Source of the DNA: Thermoanaerobaculia bacterium
GTDB lineage: Bacteria; Acidobacteriota; Thermoanaerobaculia; UBA5066
DNA: 17,324 nt
NCBI GenBank assembly: GCA_023717585.1
Contig: JAMQPJ010000509.1
Location: forward strand, 1-17,324
Direction of reading: 5' to 3'
Positions within the stretch are counted from its first letter, which is position 1, and the number at the start of each line of letters is the position of its first letter. Below, one piece after another: positions 6,901 through 14,105 of this stretch. The notes beneath the pieces are model-generated. The model searched no databases, was not told the DNA's origin, and was given only the letters and a program-made list of their open reading frames with translations. Position numbers and translations under genes: made by a program.

Positions 6901-7587
6901 TCAGATCTCGCCGAGCGAGCGCACGACGCGATGTCGTGACGGGATCGGCTCGGGCGTGCCGGGGCGCACGCAGAGAGCGACGTCCATTCCGGCCTCTTCC
7001 GCGGCGTCGAGCTCTTCCGCGACGTCCGACACGAAGAGGACCTCCCCCGGCGCGCGCCCGAGCGCCGACGCGATGAGCGTGTAGCTCTTCGCCTCCTTCT
7101 TTCCGCCCGTCGTCGTGTCGAACCAGGCGTTGAGGAAGGGGCGAAGATCGCCGGCGCTCGTGTGCGCGAAGAGGAGACGCTGCGCGAGGACGCTGCCCGA
7201 GGAGAAGATCGAGACGTCGATGCCGGCGTCCTTCCACCTCGCGAGGGCCGGTGCGACGTCCGGGTAGACGTCGCTGACGAGGGCGCCCGACTCGTAGCCG
7301 CCCTTCCAGATCCGCCCCTGGAGCGCCTTCAGCGCCGTGGACTTTCGATCGGCGTCCATCAGCCAGAAAAGATACGGAAGCGGATCGAGCGGCGCGTTGT
7401 CTGTGCGCTCGAGGGCGCGCTCCTCGGCAAGGAGCGCGAGATCCGCCTGGACCTCCGGCTCGTGCCGGTGCGCCGCGAGGAAACTCGGCGCGTTCGCCCT
7501 CGCGAACGGGAAGAGGACGTCCTTCACGAACGCGATCGGCGTCGTCGTGCCCTCGATGTCCAGGAGGATCGCGCGCGCGGACGTCAA
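6901..7587 (-). CDS. mtnC: acireductone synthase (2,3-diketo-5-methylthiopentyl-1-phosphate enolase-phosphatase, E1)
   Basis: This 228-residue HAD-superfamily enzyme enolises and dephosphorylates 2,3-diketo-5-methylthiopentyl-1-phosphate to acireductone in the methionine salvage pathway. The family signature DIEGTTTPI (10-18), with D10 and E12, is present, together with motif II SIFSSGS (126-132), the lysine-rich GGKKEAKSY segment (161-169) and motif III VSDVAEELDAA (186-196). The length matches MtnC. It is the last gene of the mtnB-mtnD-mtnC set, 7 nt after mtnD. The chosen start is a TTG (7587), because an earlier ATG or GTG in frame is not available next to the conserved LLDIEG start. No strong ribosome binding site is seen, so translation may be coupled to mtnD. 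Confidence 0.93.
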   Translation of the reverse strand: MTSARAILLDIEGTTTPIAFVKDVLFPFARANAPSFLAAHRHEPEVQADLALLAEERALERTDNAPLDPLPYLFWLMDADRKSTALKALQGRIWKGGYESGALVSDVYPDVAPALARWKDAGIDVSIFSSGSVLAQRLLFAHTSAGDLRPFLNAWFDTTTGGKKEAKSYTLIASALGRAPGEVLFVSDVAEELDAAEEAGMDVALCVRPGTPEPIPSRHRVVRSLGEI

Positions 7588-7594
7588 ACGAAAG

Positions 7595-8149
7595 TCACGC
7601 GGCCGTGACGGGCCGCCGCGGCCCGAGACAGATCGGCTGATAGCCGCTCTCGGCGCCGCTCTCCGTGTACCGCGGCGTCCAGCCGGCGGGGTCGCGGAAG
7701 AGCCGGATCGCCCGGATCGTCTTCGTGTCGCACAGTTCGAACCAGTGGAGCGTCCCGGCCGGCACGCGGATGAGGTCTCCCGCCTCGACCTCGATGGCGA
7801 CGATCGCCCCGTTCTTCGGGTGGATGTGAAAGACCCCGCTCCCCGCGACGATCAGGCGGATTTCGTCGTCGTCGTGCCAGTGCTCGCGGCTGAACTTCGC
7901 GAGCATCGCGTCGAGCCCGGGCGTCTGAGGCGTCACGTCGATCACGTCGGCGGTGACGTAGCCGCCGCGCGCCCGGAGCTTCGCGAGCTCGCCCTCGTAC
8001 GACTCGAGGACGCGGGCGGCCGGCGCCGCCGCGATCTCGGGCGGGACGTCGACGCGCTCGTAGTCGATGCCGATTCCATGAAGCTTGTGCCGGACGTCGG
8101 CGGGATCGGCCAACGTGCGCCCCTCGGCGGGAACCCGGACGGTTGCCAT
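7595..8149 (-). CDS. mtnD: acireductone dioxygenase (ARD/ARD')
   Basis: This 184-residue cupin oxidises acireductone. With Fe(II) the product is the keto-acid precursor of methionine plus formate; with Ni(II) it is methylthiopropionate, CO and formate. The metal set is complete: H90 and H92 and E96 in REHWHDDDEIR, and H135 in GTLHWFEL. The ARD region FHIHPKNG and the GWTPRYTESGAE tail are also typical. The start at 8149 was chosen over an upstream ATG at 8242 because MATVRVP is preceded by a strong ribosome binding site, AAAGGAGG (complement of 8158-8165), 8 nt away, and because the upstream extension would overlap the mtnB end with low-complexity Arg/Gly sequence. It starts 2 nt after the mtnB stop and ends 7 nt before mtnC, so the three are one operon. 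Confidence 0.95.
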   Translation of the reverse strand: MATVRVPAEGRTLADPADVRHKLHGIGIDYERVDVPPEIAAAPAARVLESYEGELAKLRARGGYVTADVIDVTPQTPGLDAMLAKFSREHWHDDDEIRLIVAGSGVFHIHPKNGAIVAIEVEAGDLIRVPAGTLHWFELCDTKTIRAIRLFRDPAGWTPRYTESGAESGYQPICLGPRRPVTAA

Positions 8150-8151
8150 GT

Positions 8152-8778
8152 TCAGTCCCTCCTTTGCGAGCGCCCGACGACCTCGAAGAGGAACTCGAGG
8201 ATCTCCACGTGCCGCACCGCCTCGGGGAGGTCGCGACCCCACGTGTAGAGCCCGTGCCGGCGGAGGAGGAACGCGTGCGCGTCGGGCCGCGCCGTGAGAA
8301 TCGCTTCGACGTCCCGGGCCAGCTTCGGCATGTCCTGCGCATTCGGGAGGATCGGCACGCGCTCCTCGTGCTCGTGGGTGGTGACGTTCGCGAGCCCCTT
8401 CAGCATCTCATGGCCGCGGATCGAGATCTCCCCTGCTTCGGTCGTGTCCGTCAGGACCGTGCTCCAGACCGAGTGGGTGTGGAGGACCGCCCCGGCTCCG
8501 CGCGTCTTCACGACCGCGACGTGAAGATGGGCTTCCGCGGACGGACGCCCGTGGCCGCTGACGAGCCGCGCATCGCCGTCCACCTCGACGACGTCCCTTT
8601 CTGACAGCAATGCCTTGTCGACGCCGGATGCGGTGATCGCGAGGCGGAGCGGATCGTTCGCGACGACCGCGCTGAAGTTGCCGCTCGTCCCGAGCGCCCA
8701 CCCGCGGCGCTCCAGGCGGCGTCCCGCTTCGACGAGCCTTGTCGCGACGGAGGCTTCCGGGCCGGAGGGACTCCCCAT
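8152..8778 (-). CDS. mtnB: methylthioribulose-1-phosphate dehydratase
   Basis: This 208-residue member of the class II aldolase/adducin family dehydrates 5-methylthioribulose-1-phosphate, the step before MtnC. Family features are the N-terminal GWALGTSGNFSA segment, the SAEAHLH motif with E82, the zinc ligands H100 and H102 (in VLHTHSVWS) and H175 (in RRHGLYTWG). Length and motif order match MtnB rather than fuculose aldolases, and the neighbours mtnD and mtnC settle the assignment. The ATG at 8778 has a TAGACT box 9 nt upstream on the minus strand and no ribosome binding site, so this gene appears to lead the operon with a very short mRNA leader. The genes mtnA, mtnK/mtnP or mtnN for the earlier steps are not in this window. 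Confidence 0.93.
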   Translation of the reverse strand: MGSPSGPEASVATRLVEAGRRLERRGWALGTSGNFSAVVANDPLRLAITASGVDKALLSERDVVEVDGDARLVSGHGRPSAEAHLHVAVVKTRGAGAVLHTHSVWSTVLTDTTEAGEISIRGHEMLKGLANVTTHEHEERVPILPNAQDMPKLARDVEAILTARPDAHAFLLRRHGLYTWGRDLPEAVRHVEILEFLFEVVGRSQRRD

Positions 8779-8787
8779 GCGTCGGCG

Positions 8788-8793
8788 AGTCTA
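8788..8793 (-). promoter_or_regulatory. -10-like box TAGACT driving mtnBDC
   Basis: On the minus strand TAGACT ends 9 nt before the mtnB ATG (8778). Hexamer and distance are the same as before the glycosyltransferase at 964. No ribosome binding site is present in the gap, so a near-leaderless transcript is predicted. Confidence 0.4.
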
Positions 8794-8953
8794 CTGAACT
8801 CGCTTAACTGCGCCAATATAAGTCTAACTGACTGATATCGCACGGCTTGTTTACCAGGAGTGCACCTGGCTGGAGGAGCCGAGTGCGACGACCAAGAACA
8901 AAAGAGGAAAAGCTTGCGTACTGATCTAGTGTTGTAGTGAACTATATCACAAG
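8794..8953 (+). other. divergent control region between mtnB and gntR
   Basis: This stretch of about 160 bp separates the mtnBDC operon from the gntR operon. It is visibly richer in A and T than its surroundings (for example AATATAAG near 8814 and the AAGAACAAAAGAGGAAAAG run near 8895). It contains the repeated words TTAACTG and CTAACTGACTG, a short CCAGG/CCTGG hairpin (8854-8869) and, at its right end, the inverted repeat listed separately. No ORF is supported here. Confidence 0.4.
8922..8949 (+). promoter_or_regulatory. inverted-repeat operator candidate for the GntR regulator
   Basis: TGATCTAGT (8922-8930) and ACTATATCA (8941-8949) are inverted repeats with 8 of 9 positions complementary, separated by 10 bp. 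The site ends 4 bp before the gntR start codon and overlaps a TATATC box that could be the -10. YtrA-type GntR proteins usually repress their own ABC operon from a symmetric site at the promoter, so this is the natural binding site candidate. Confidence 0.5.
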
Positions 8954-9346
8954 ATGGATCGTGAGTGGAATGACAGTCAACCGATCTACCGCCAGCTTCG
9001 CGACCGTGTCGTCGACATGATCCTCGACGGCGTCCTCAAGGAAGGCGATCCGCTGCCGTCCGTTCGCACGGTCGCGACCGAGTATCGGGTCAATCCGATC
9101 ACGGTTCTGAAGGGCTACCAACAACTCGTCGACGAGCAGCTTGTCGAGGCGAAGCGAGGTCGCGGCATGTTCATCAATGCGGGCGCTCGCGATCAGCTGC
9201 TGCGGGGCGAGCGCACGAAGTTTCTCGCGGAACAGTGGCCGAGGATCCACGCGACCATCCGGCGGCTCGGTCTGACCGCGCGAGAGCTGCTGGATGCGGG
9301 CGCGTCCGGCGCACCGTCGTCGAATGACGCCGGCGAGGAGCGCTGA
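8954..9346 (+). CDS. GntR-family transcriptional regulator, YtrA subfamily
   Basis: This 130-residue protein has an N-terminal winged-helix domain (about 9-75), with the GntR pattern QPIYRQLRDRVVDMILDG, LPSVRTVATEYRVNPITVLKGYQQL and the wing EAKRGRGMFI. It has only a short C-terminal helical region (about 80-115) in place of a large ligand-binding domain. That short tail defines the YtrA group, whose members nearly always sit in front of ABC transporter genes and repress them. The tail here probably serves for dimerisation. The gene is the first of five co-directional genes with very small gaps (the next begins 4 nt after its stop). An inverted repeat overlapping the start region suggests autoregulation. 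No ribosome binding site precedes the ATG, fitting a short-leader transcript. Confidence 0.93.
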   Translation: MDREWNDSQPIYRQLRDRVVDMILDGVLKEGDPLPSVRTVATEYRVNPITVLKGYQQLVDEQLVEAKRGRGMFINAGARDQLLRGERTKFLAEQWPRIHATIRRLGLTARELLDAGASGAPSSNDAGEER

Positions 9347-9350
9347 ATCC

Positions 9351-10226
9351 ATGGCATGTATTCAGGCCCGCGGCCTCCGCAAGACCTTCGGCACGACCGT
9401 GGCCCTGGACGGCGTCGATCTGCGCGTGGAAGAGGGGCGCATCCTCGGACTGATCGGTCCCAACGGCGCAGGCAAGAGCACCGCGCTCAACGCGATTCTC
9501 GGCCTCACCCCGTATCAGGGAGAGCTGAGCGTGCTCGGACGCGACCCCTGGACCGAGCGCGATCAGCTCGTGCGTGACGTCTCCTTCATCGCCGACGTCG
9601 CCGTGCTTGCGCGCTGGATACGGGTTTCGCAGGTGCTCGACTATGTCGCCGGCGTGCACCCGCGATTCGATCGCGCCAGGGCGGAGGGGTTTCTTGCGAA
9701 GACCACCGTCAGGCGCGACCGCAAGGTCAGGGACCTTTCGAAGGGCATGGTGACCCAGCTGCACCTCGCCGTGGTCATGGCTCTCGACGCGAGATTGCTG
9801 GTGCTGGACGAGCCGACTCTCGGCCTCGACATTCTCGTTCGCAAGCAGTTCTACGACTCCCTGCTGAACGACTATTTCGACCGCAGCCGCACGATCGTCG
9901 TGACGACCCATCAGGTCGAGGAGATTCAGGACGTCCTCACGGACGTCCTGTTCATCAACCGCGGTCGCATCGTGTTCGATTCCAGCATGGAGGCGTTCGA
10001 GTCGCGCTATCTGGAAGTGACCGTGAACCCCGAGCACGTCGGCGCGGCACGGGCGCTCCGGCCGATCCACGAGCGGCAGGTTCTCGGCCGCAGCATCCTG
10101 CTGTTCGACGGTGCCGATCGCCTTCAGCTCGCCGCCCTGGGCGACGTGCGCACGCCCGGCATTGCGGATCTGTTCGTCGCCGTGATGGGCCGGGAAGCGG
10201 GTGAGGCCAAGGGAGCGGCCGCATGA
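9351..10226 (+). CDS. ABC transporter ATP-binding protein (YtrB-like)
   Basis: This 291-residue ATPase has Walker A GPNGAGKST (36-44), Walker B LLVLDEP (149-155), D-loop LGLD (157-160) and the switch histidine H187 in TTHQVEE. The signature helix reads LSKGM (129-133) in place of LSGGQ, and the usual Q-loop glutamine is not evident in VSFIADVAVL (77-86). Both variants occur in ATPases next to YtrA-type regulators. The C-terminal ~80 residues follow the core. The start ATG 9351 was chosen because GAGGAG lies 10 nt upstream and because the conserved domain begins at once; an upstream ATG at 9294 would overlap gntR by 53 bp. The stop overlaps the permease start by 4 bp (ATGA), so the two are translationally coupled and should form one exporter. 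Confidence 0.93.
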   Translation: MACIQARGLRKTFGTTVALDGVDLRVEEGRILGLIGPNGAGKSTALNAILGLTPYQGELSVLGRDPWTERDQLVRDVSFIADVAVLARWIRVSQVLDYVAGVHPRFDRARAEGFLAKTTVRRDRKVRDLSKGMVTQLHLAVVMALDARLLVLDEPTLGLDILVRKQFYDSLLNDYFDRSRTIVVTTHQVEEIQDVLTDVLFINRGRIVFDSSMEAFESRYLEVTVNPEHVGAARALRPIHERQVLGRSILLFDGADRLQLAALGDVRTPGIADLFVAVMGREAGEAKGAAA

Positions 10227-11158
10227 ACACGCCCTCGAACGTCCCGCCCGACTCTCTCCCTCAGGTCGTCAGGCCTCCTGCCACGGCGGCGACCCGCCCC
10301 CTGTACTGGTCGATCCGGCGCGAGCTGTGGGAGAACCGTTCGATCACCATCGCGCCGCTGGCCGTCGCGGCGCTCGTCCTGTTCGCCTCCTTGCTCGGCA
10401 CGATCGGTCTGCCGAAAAGGATGCGTGCCGTGTCGGCGCTCGAACCGGCGAAGCAGCACGCGGCGGTCGTGAGCCGCATCTGCCTGACGCCGGCTCCGAT
10501 CATGCTGGTCACGTTCGTCGTCGGAATCTTCTACTGTCTCGACGCGCTGCACGGCGAACGGCGCGACCGCAGCATCCTGTTCTGGAAGTCGATGCCGGTC
10601 TCGGATCGCACGACCGTGCTCTCCAAGGCGAGCATCCCGTTCGCGGTGCTGCCGCTGATCGGCTTCACGCTCGGTCTGGTCGCACAGCACTTCCTGCTGC
10701 TGGCGAGCACGGCGGTCCTGCTGGGAAACGGCGTGAGCCCCGCCAGGTTGTGGGTCGAGTTCCGCTTCTTCCAGGACCCTCTGGTCACCCTCTACGGCCT
10801 GATCGTGCACGTGCTCTGGTTTGCGCCGATCTACGGCTGGCTGTTGCTGGTCTCGGTGTGGGCACGCCGCACGCCCGTGCTCTGGGCCGCGTTACCCCTG
10901 GTCGCGATCCCGCTCGCCGAGAAGATCGCGTTCAACACCTCGCATTTCGTCTCCCTGCTGAAGTACCGCGTGACAGGCGCCATGGCGGAGGCTTTCGCGG
11001 TCGAGCCGCGGCGCGGTGGCATCGAGGTCATCGATCAGCTGTCGCAACTCGATCCTGCACGATTCCTGAGCACGCCCGGCCTGTGGATCGGACTGGCGTT
11101 CACCGCGGCGTTCCTCGGCGCCGCGGTGCGGCTGCGCCGCGATCGGGAACCGATCTGA
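10223..11158 (+). CDS. ABC-2-type transporter permease
   Basis: This 311-residue integral membrane protein has hydrophobic segments at about 47-65, 94-112, 143-165, 193-215, 222-235 and 285-302, the six-helix layout expected of ABC-2 type permeases. The segment LHGERRDRSILFWKSMPVSDRTTVLSK after the second helix is the conserved cytoplasmic loop of this permease group, which contacts the ATPase. The last residues are basic, fitting a cytoplasmic C-terminus. The start overlaps the ATPase stop by 4 bp and the stop overlaps the next gene's start (TGATG). The exported compound is unknown; relatives in other bacteria respond to cell-wall-active antibiotics, but nothing here proves this. Confidence 0.9.
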   Translation: MNTPSNVPPDSLPQVVRPPATAATRPLYWSIRRELWENRSITIAPLAVAALVLFASLLGTIGLPKRMRAVSALEPAKQHAAVVSRICLTPAPIMLVTFVVGIFYCLDALHGERRDRSILFWKSMPVSDRTTVLSKASIPFAVLPLIGFTLGLVAQHFLLLASTAVLLGNGVSPARLWVEFRFFQDPLVTLYGLIVHVLWFAPIYGWLLLVSVWARRTPVLWAALPLVAIPLAEKIAFNTSHFVSLLKYRVTGAMAEAFAVEPRRGGIEVIDQLSQLDPARFLSTPGLWIGLAFTAAFLGAAVRLRRDREPI

Positions 11159-12138
11159 TGAAAGCCATCGTCTATTGCGACTATGGACCGCCCGACGTCC
11201 TCAGGCTGGCGGACATCGCAAAGCCTGTCCCGAATGACGACCAGGTCCTGATCCGGGTGCGGGCGGCTTCGATCAACCCGTTCGACTGGCATTTCATGAG
11301 AGGCACGCCATACATCGGTCGCGCCATGGGAATGGGCCTGCGCAAACCAAAGGACACACGGCTCGGCGCGGACGCGGCGGGCCGCGTGGAAGCCGTCGGA
11401 AGGAACGTGACCCGCTTCAAACCGGGCGACGAGGTCTTCGGCGCGGCGAATGGCGCCTTCGCGGAGTACGCGTGTGCTTCCGAGAGCCGGCTGGTCATCA
11501 AGCCGGTCAATCTCACCTTCGAGCAGGCGGCTTCCATCCCCATCGCGGGAGTCACCGCACTGCAAGGCCTCCGCGACAGGGGAAAGGTCCAGCCGGGGCA
11601 GACGGTCCTGATCAACGGCGCCTCTGGCGGCGTGGGGACGTTCGCCGTGCAGATCGCCAAGACACTCGGCGCGCATGTGACGGGCGTATGCAGTACGAGA
11701 AACGTCGAAATGGTCCGGTCCCTCGGCGCCGACCGGGTCGTCGATTACACGAGGGAGGATTTCACCAGGGCCGGAGAGCGCTACGACGTGATCCTCGACA
11801 ACGTCGGGAACCATCCGCTGCCGGCGTGCCGGCGCGCGCTGACCCCCAAGGGGCGATACGTCATGGTCAGCGGGCCGAAGGGCCGGTGGTTCGCCCCGCT
11901 CGATCGCGCGCTTCGGGCGAAGGTCACCTCGTGGTTCGTCAGCCAGGACATCGGCATGTTCATGGCGAGAATGGACAAAGACGACCTCGGCATCCTGGGC
12001 GATCTCGTTCAATCGGGAAAGGTCACGCCGGCCATCGACAGGACTCACACGCTGAGCCAGGTCCCCGAGGCCATCCGGTACCTGGAAACAGGACACGCGC
12101 GAGCGAAAGTGATCATCGTAATCAACGAGTCAAAGTGA
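11158..12138 (+). CDS. zinc-independent MDR oxidoreductase (quinone oxidoreductase-like)
   Basis: This 326-residue medium-chain dehydrogenase/reductase has a GroES-like N-terminal half (KPVPNDDQVLIRVRAASINPFDW, GADAAGRVEAVG, FKPGDEVFG), followed by a Rossmann domain with NGASGGVGTFAVQIAK (153-168), a typical NADPH-binding turn. It lacks the four-cysteine structural zinc lobe and the catalytic zinc cysteine/histidine set, so it belongs with quinone oxidoreductase or enoyl-reductase-like members. The substrate is unknown; candidates are quinones and alpha,beta-unsaturated carbonyls. The start codon overlaps the permease stop by one base (TGATG), so it is translated together with the transporter. 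The co-translation suggests a redox or detoxification role in the same response. Confidence 0.92.
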   Translation: MKAIVYCDYGPPDVLRLADIAKPVPNDDQVLIRVRAASINPFDWHFMRGTPYIGRAMGMGLRKPKDTRLGADAAGRVEAVGRNVTRFKPGDEVFGAANGAFAEYACASESRLVIKPVNLTFEQAASIPIAGVTALQGLRDRGKVQPGQTVLINGASGGVGTFAVQIAKTLGAHVTGVCSTRNVEMVRSLGADRVVDYTREDFTRAGERYDVILDNVGNHPLPACRRALTPKGRYVMVSGPKGRWFAPLDRALRAKVTSWFVSQDIGMFMARMDKDDLGILGDLVQSGKVTPAIDRTHTLSQVPEAIRYLETGHARAKVIIVINESK

Positions 12139-12145
12139 AAAGGAG
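12139..12145 (+). promoter_or_regulatory. strong ribosome binding site AAAGGAG of the DinB-like gene
   Basis: AAAGGAG lies 5 nt before ATG 12151, directly after the stop of the oxidoreductase gene. It fixes the start of the DinB-like gene and shows that internal operon genes here use classical Shine-Dalgarno initiation, unlike the first genes of transcripts in this window. Confidence 0.8.
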
Positions 12146-12150
12146 AACAC

Positions 12151-12789
12151 ATGCGAACGCTTCTGCCCACTCATCTGCAAACACTCTCTGGAGCGCTCCT
12201 GATCTGCCTTCTGGCGCCGGGCGCGGGAGCCCTGGCCCAGGACAAGCCATCGAAACACACTGTCGCCCCGGCACCGGAGAACCCGCCGAAAGCCGCCGCC
12301 GCGCCGCCGGATAATCCCCTCAGCGCACACAACAAGATGATCTACGGAGGGGTGAAGGCGATCCTGCTCCGCTCGGCCGAAAAGATGCCCGAGGAGAATT
12401 ACGGCTTCAAGCCCACGGATACGGTCCGCAGCTTCGGCCAGGTCGTGGGACACGTGGCCGACGCACAGTACATCTTCTGTTCCATCGTTCGCGGCGAGAC
12501 GAATCCCGCCCTGAAGATCGAGCAGACCAAAACGTCGAAAGCCGATCTCGTCGCCGCATTGAAAGACGCCTTCGCCTACTGCGACAAGGCCTACGACAGC
12601 ATGACCGACGCGTCCGCTGTTCAAATGGTGAATCTCCATGGAGGCGACACGCCGAAGATGGGCGCGCTGGCCACCAACAACGTCCACACCATCGAGCACT
12701 ACGGCAACCTCATCACCTACCTGCGGATGAAGAACATCGTTCCTCCAACCAGCGAGCCGGAGTTCATGCAGCAGATGAGGAAGAAATAG
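12151..12789 (+). CDS. secreted DinB-superfamily protein
   Basis: This 212-residue protein has a signal peptide (hydrophobic core about 11-25, likely cleavage after ALAQ or ALA near residue 29), a Pro/Ala-rich linker (about 38-58), then a four-helix DinB-type domain. The helix containing SFGQVVGHVADAQYIFCS carries H101, and the last helix has NNVHTIEHYGNLITYLR with H179 and H183; these three histidines match the metal-binding triad of DinB-like proteins. The length of the domain is normal. Related cytoplasmic enzymes are thiol-dependent transferases or hydrolases, but exported ones of this kind are mostly uncharacterised. It is the last gene of the gntR-ABC operon, 12 nt after the oxidoreductase, and converges with the VWA-type genes. 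Function in the envelope is inferred only from the signal peptide. Confidence 0.88.
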   Translation: MRTLLPTHLQTLSGALLICLLAPGAGALAQDKPSKHTVAPAPENPPKAAAAPPDNPLSAHNKMIYGGVKAILLRSAEKMPEENYGFKPTDTVRSFGQVVGHVADAQYIFCSIVRGETNPALKIEQTKTSKADLVAALKDAFAYCDKAYDSMTDASAVQMVNLHGGDTPKMGALATNNVHTIEHYGNLITYLRMKNIVPPTSEPEFMQQMRKK

Positions 12790-12828
12790 TCTGCCTTCGC
12801 CGGCGCCTGCGCCCGTGACGAGCGGCGG

Positions 12829-14094
12829 TCAGGGCGCGAGGAGATCGGCCGGGGACGTCTCCGGCGGTGCCCACACGACGGCCTGTCCCGCGAGCAACGT
12901 TCGCACGTCGGAGAACGCGCGGGCGAGCTCGCCCACGTTCTTCACCGGCACGGCTTCCGGCCAGGCGGGCCGTGGAGCGTCCATCCGGAGGACGACGAGG
13001 GGGACGGCGATCTCTTTCAGGTAGGCGCGTACCGCCTCGGGTGTGAAACGGCTCTCGTCGGCCTGGTCGCCGAGGACGAGCACGAGCGCGCGGCGGCGCG
13101 GCGAGGCGCCGAGCGAGAACCCCGCCGCGGCCACGGCGTCGGACGCGCGAGGCGACTTGCTCAGGTGCCCTCGAAGCCGCGCGAGGAGGTTCAGCATCCA
13201 GTCCGGCATGTCGGGGGCGGTGTCCCCGCCGCCCCTTCGCCGGCCCATGCTGCTGTCGATCATCGGGCGCGCTTCGCGAGTCGAGCTGTCCGGCACGCTG
13301 AGCGTGGCGTACCTCGGAAACACGGAGCCGTCGGGCGCGTTCGCCGGAACGACGGTGATGATGCTGGGCGTGGCCAGGCGCTGGGTGAGAAAGAGAGTCT
13401 TCCGAGATGCGACGGACGAGAGCGCGCCGAGCGCCGTCATCTCCACGACGAACGTCACCTCCGCGTCGCCCCGCTCCACTGTCTGAATCGTGAGCCCGCG
13501 CGAGCGGAGACGTTTCTCGAGCTCTTGCGGCTCGCCGTCGAACGAGACCGGCGTGGCGCGAAGCGCGGTCGAGGTTTCGGCCCGCAGCGTGAGCCCCACG
13601 ACCTCCGAGAAGACGGTGCGGTCGTCTCCGCCGAAATCGAGCTCGACCGAGAGGACGTGACCACGGACCGGGTCGTACGGCACCACGACCCGCCCGTCGC
13701 GGGGAATCTCCTTCTCGGCGCCGTCGACGGAGAGCTTGGCGGAAACGAGGGGCTTCTTCTGAGGGTGAAGCCAGCCGAACCGGACGACGCACGTCTTCTT
13801 CTCTGCCGAGCACTCGGGGAGCAGGCGGCCCTCGGCGGCGGCGGTCCCGGGGACGTTGATGTTTCGCGCCGAGCGCTCCACGACCCTTCCGCTCGGGTCC
13901 AGCCGGACCGCTTCGACCACGTGGATGCGCGGCGCCGGACCCAGGTCGACCTCGCAGGACGACAGCTTCTGGGCCAGCGCGCAAACCATGCGGCCGTCGA
14001 AGCGGAGCTCCGCCGGCGGCGGTGTACTGCCCAGGTCGACGGCGATGGTGAGCGTGCCGACGAGCACGCCGAACGGATAGGTGAGGATCTGCAT
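12829..14094 (-). CDS. hypothetical protein with VWA-like C-terminal half, partner of the VWFA-related protein
   Basis: This 421-residue protein is not recognised as a named family. Its N-terminal ~170 residues are beta-rich (MQILTYPFGVLVGTLTIAVDLG at the start, then LSVDGAEKEIPRDGRVVVPYD). Residues 190-270 form an alpha/beta segment. The C-terminal part holds a strand-helix-strand unit, RRALVLVLGDQADESRF...LKEIAVPLVVLRM (about 334-371), like the second half of a von Willebrand A domain. There is no clear DxSxS metal site and no signal peptide; the hydrophobic start might act as a weak export signal. Four cysteines (38, 47, 95, 102) lie in the N-terminal half. The gene starts 11 nt after the VWFA-related gene with a GGAG site 7 nt before its ATG, so the two proteins probably work together. 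Confidence 0.75.
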   Translation of the reverse strand: MQILTYPFGVLVGTLTIAVDLGSTPPPAELRFDGRMVCALAQKLSSCEVDLGPAPRIHVVEAVRLDPSGRVVERSARNINVPGTAAAEGRLLPECSAEKKTCVVRFGWLHPQKKPLVSAKLSVDGAEKEIPRDGRVVVPYDPVRGHVLSVELDFGGDDRTVFSEVVGLTLRAETSTALRATPVSFDGEPQELEKRLRSRGLTIQTVERGDAEVTFVVEMTALGALSSVASRKTLFLTQRLATPSIITVVPANAPDGSVFPRYATLSVPDSSTREARPMIDSSMGRRRGGGDTAPDMPDWMLNLLARLRGHLSKSPRASDAVAAAGFSLGASPRRRALVLVLGDQADESRFTPEAVRAYLKEIAVPLVVLRMDAPRPAWPEAVPVKNVGELARAFSDVRTLLAGQAVVWAPPETSPADLLAP

Positions 14095-14105
14095 TCAGAT
14101 CTCCA

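Noticed and set aside
8854..8869. CCAGG/CCTGG hairpin as a terminator or riboswitch
   Set aside because: The stem is only 5 bp with no T-run and no conserved riboswitch core. It may be chance or a weak protein site.
12790..12828. Bidirectional terminator between the convergent DinB-like and VWA-type genes
   Set aside because: The 39-bp gap is GC-rich but shows no clear stem followed by a T-run on either strand.
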